NCBI GenBank assembly: GCA_001804815.1
Contig: MHBI01000040.1
Coordinates: 1-51,196, forward strand
Direction: 5' to 3'
Source: Lentisphaerae bacterium GWF2_50_93
Lineage (GTDB): Bacteria; Verrucomicrobiota; Lentisphaeria; Victivallales; GWF2-50-93
DNA: 51,196 bases
Shown: piece after piece, positions 49,831 through 51,196 of the stretch
Position numbering within the stretch: the first letter of the stretch is position 1
Layout of the letters: each line of letters starts with the position of its first letter
The notes under the pieces: generated by a model
Told to the model about the DNA's origin: nothing
The model's input: only the letters and a program-made list of their open reading frames with translations
Databases searched by the model: none
Translations under genes and position numbers: made by a program

Positions 49831-49866
49831 AATATTCGCTGAAGAACATGTTTCAGTGAATATTTA
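49831..49866 (+). terminator. Terminator-like hairpin after the phosphohexomutase
   Basis: AAATATTCGCTGAA and TTCAGTGAATATTT pair over 14 bases with one G:T, around an 8-nt loop, 28 bases after the stop. The T-run is weak. Confidence 0.55.
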
Positions 49867-49918
49867 CCTTTGAAGTGTATATTATTTTCCAATATACTTT
49901 AAGCCAGGGGGATCTGTT

Positions 49919-51094
49919 ATGGCGAAGTTCAAAACATGGCTGATAGCTGCCGCTATCGTCCTCTTCCTTGTCGTTGTCACCTATATAATGAATCTGCCGA
50001 TATTCTCCGGTGGAAGTATTCCGATGGACAAGTACAAGGCCCCGGATCTCGCAAAGACAGATTTTGAAAAGGGTACAATAAGGTTTATCGAGGTATACAA
50101 GGAAGACCCGAAAGAGAAAGACGCGCCAGCCGACGCCCCTGTTACCGGCAGATGGGAGATTCCTGCTTCAAAGGAGATAGGGAAGACAGCCCTTGAGAAG
50201 TATCACCAGAGGGCGCGTATCGAGCCGGACTATGGCAAGGATGACAAGACTTTCAAGAAGGAAGAATCTGGATTCGCCAATTCCTATAACAGGACCATGC
50301 TGGGATTGGTGCTGGCCAAGGATCCTGCTGTGAATGTTAAAAACATACCGCCTCCTGCCAAGGATGCAGCCCCGAAGAAGGATGCAAAGCCGGCTGCTAA
50401 GCCGGCAGCTAAGCCTGTCGCTGCAAAACCCCCGCCGCCACCTCCGGTTATCATAGACAGCGGCGATATCCCCATGGACAAGGTGAAGGGGCCCGATCTC
50501 GCCAAGACGGATATCGAACGGGGCAAGATCAGATTCGTGGAAGTCTACAGGGAGGATTCGAAGAAGCCCGGCTCAGGGAAATGGGAAGTTTTTTTCGCAA
50601 AGGAGATAGGGAAGGAGCTACTCGAGAAATATCCCGATAGAATAAAGGTTGAGAAGAAGCCCGATGTCGATCCGAAGAAGTTCCAGAAGGATGAAGGAAG
50701 TTTTGCCTCCTCTTATAACAAGGCTATTTTCAAGTTCCTTAATCCCGAGGCCCCGATGTTCAAGCCCCCGCCGCCAAAGCCGTCTGACAAGAATAAGAAG
50801 ACCGATACGGCCAAGAAGCCTGCCGAACCAGCAAAACCCCCTCAGGAAAAGAAACCTGAAGAAGTTAAACAGCCAGCCCAGCCGACGGAAAAGATTGATC
50901 TGCTGCAGAAGCTTGAACAGCCTCCGGAGACGCCTGCAATGGCCATTGAAAATAAAGATGCCCAGCCAGAAAAGGCGATGGAACAGCCTAAGCCCACCGA
51001 CAAGCCTGAAGAACCTGCAAAACCTGTAGCTGATGCTGGACAACCCGCCCAGGAAAAACCTGTGGGAAAAGTTGAAGACCAGACTAACCAGTGA
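49919..51094 (+). CDS. Membrane-anchored protein with two tandem copies of an unknown domain
   Basis: A 391-residue protein with an N-terminal transmembrane anchor (about residues 5-25). The outer region has two copies of a ~100-residue unit. Each begins IPMDK-x-K-x-PDLAKTD and runs through GxIRFxEVY, W-E, KEIGK-x-LEKY and SFAxSYN-like motifs (copies at about 36-142 and 182-281). A Pro/Ala/Lys linker separates them and a long Pro/Lys/Glu tail (about 285-391) follows. I know no family. AGGGGG lies 7 bases ahead of the ATG. A periplasmic wall- or protein-binding role is possible but only a guess. Confidence 0.65.
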   Translation: MAKFKTWLIAAAIVLFLVVVTYIMNLPIFSGGSIPMDKYKAPDLAKTDFEKGTIRFIEVYKEDPKEKDAPADAPVTGRWEIPASKEIGKTALEKYHQRARIEPDYGKDDKTFKKEESGFANSYNRTMLGLVLAKDPAVNVKNIPPPAKDAAPKKDAKPAAKPAAKPVAAKPPPPPPVIIDSGDIPMDKVKGPDLAKTDIERGKIRFVEVYREDSKKPGSGKWEVFFAKEIGKELLEKYPDRIKVEKKPDVDPKKFQKDEGSFASSYNKAIFKFLNPEAPMFKPPPPKPSDKNKKTDTAKKPAEPAKPPQEKKPEEVKQPAQPTEKIDLLQKLEQPPETPAMAIENKDAQPEKAMEQPKPTDKPEEPAKPVADAGQPAQEKPVGKVEDQTNQ

Positions 51095-51181
51095 TTTTTT
51101 TGTTGGAGTTCACAGCTGTTATGTAAACAGTCAAGCCGCCTCCGCCCCATTTCTTTTATTTTTCCATGTTTTTTTATTGAC

Positions 51182-51187
51182 AGGAGG
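51182..51187 (+). promoter_or_regulatory. Ribosome-binding site of a gene starting beyond the window
   Basis: AGGAGG lies 9 bases before the window end, after 90 bases of AT-rich spacer with no hairpin. A plus-strand gene is expected to start just past 51196. Confidence 0.5.
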
Positions 51188-51196
51188 ACAAAAATC

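Noticed and set aside
1..51196. CRISPR array, rRNA, tRNA or prophage
   Set aside because: No regularly spaced direct repeats, rRNA-like stretches, complete tRNA folds or phage structural genes were seen.

Overview
The window looks like a chromosome segment from a diderm member of the PVC group, most likely Lentisphaerota (Lentisphaerae). The signs are a [11 protein letters not shown] prepilin-like protein with a C-terminal H-X9-D tail, a GntR/LacI chimeric regulator, many glycan-degrading enzymes, and LolC/LolD next to a McsA/McsB pair. The assignment is inferred from gene content, not from a marker-gene comparison.

Positions 1-11.5 kb hold a plant-glycan block on the plus strand. It contains a WbsX/GH99-like protein translationally coupled to a GH10 xylanase, a secreted protein of unknown function, a GntR/LacI regulator with its own promoter palindrome, a prepilin-like protein, an oligogalacturonate lyase (PL22) and a 1010-residue secreted GH39/GH5-like glycosidase. 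The gap at 4.3-5.1 kb is packed with small repeats, including two MITE-like elements.

Positions 11.5-16.7 kb (minus strand) are accessory: a hairpin cluster, a GT-C type membrane glycosyltransferase, an unknown protein, a GC-rich malate/lactate dehydrogenase-family gene, a ParE-type toxin-antitoxin pair and an AraC regulator. Positions 16.8-26.3 kb (plus) carry a secreted esterase behind a likely AraC operator, a zinc alcohol dehydrogenase, a glycyl radical enzyme without an activase, an M50 membrane protease and a GH78 rhamnosidase-like enzyme. Positions 27.3-32.1 kb encode a TPR protein, a membrane-anchored sugar-binding protein and a single-chain fusion of both ABC permeases, with no ATPase nearby.

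From 32 kb on, housekeeping genes dominate, mostly on the minus strand: ruvA; an agmatine-to-putrescine pair (aguA, aguB) with the YggS gene; an aminopeptidase; cysE; yicC; and a compact run lolC-lolD-mcsA-mcsB-sensor kinase-LD-carboxypeptidase-recO. On the plus strand are a HAD phosphatase, an endonuclease III-like glycosylase, phosphoglucomutase/phosphomannomutase and a membrane-anchored protein with a duplicated domain.

The most unusual signals are at DNA level. (1) A 13-bp palindrome, TGCGAANTTCGCA, recurs across the window in several reading frames, like an iterated palindrome. (2) A 280-bp MITE is present in two nearly identical inverted copies 28 kb apart. (3) Perfect AT-rich palindromes overlap stop codons. 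(4) Hairpin repeats include a pair with compensatory base changes and a cloverleaf-like 55-mer. (5) An inverted-repeat element supplies the leader codons of the prepilin-like protein.
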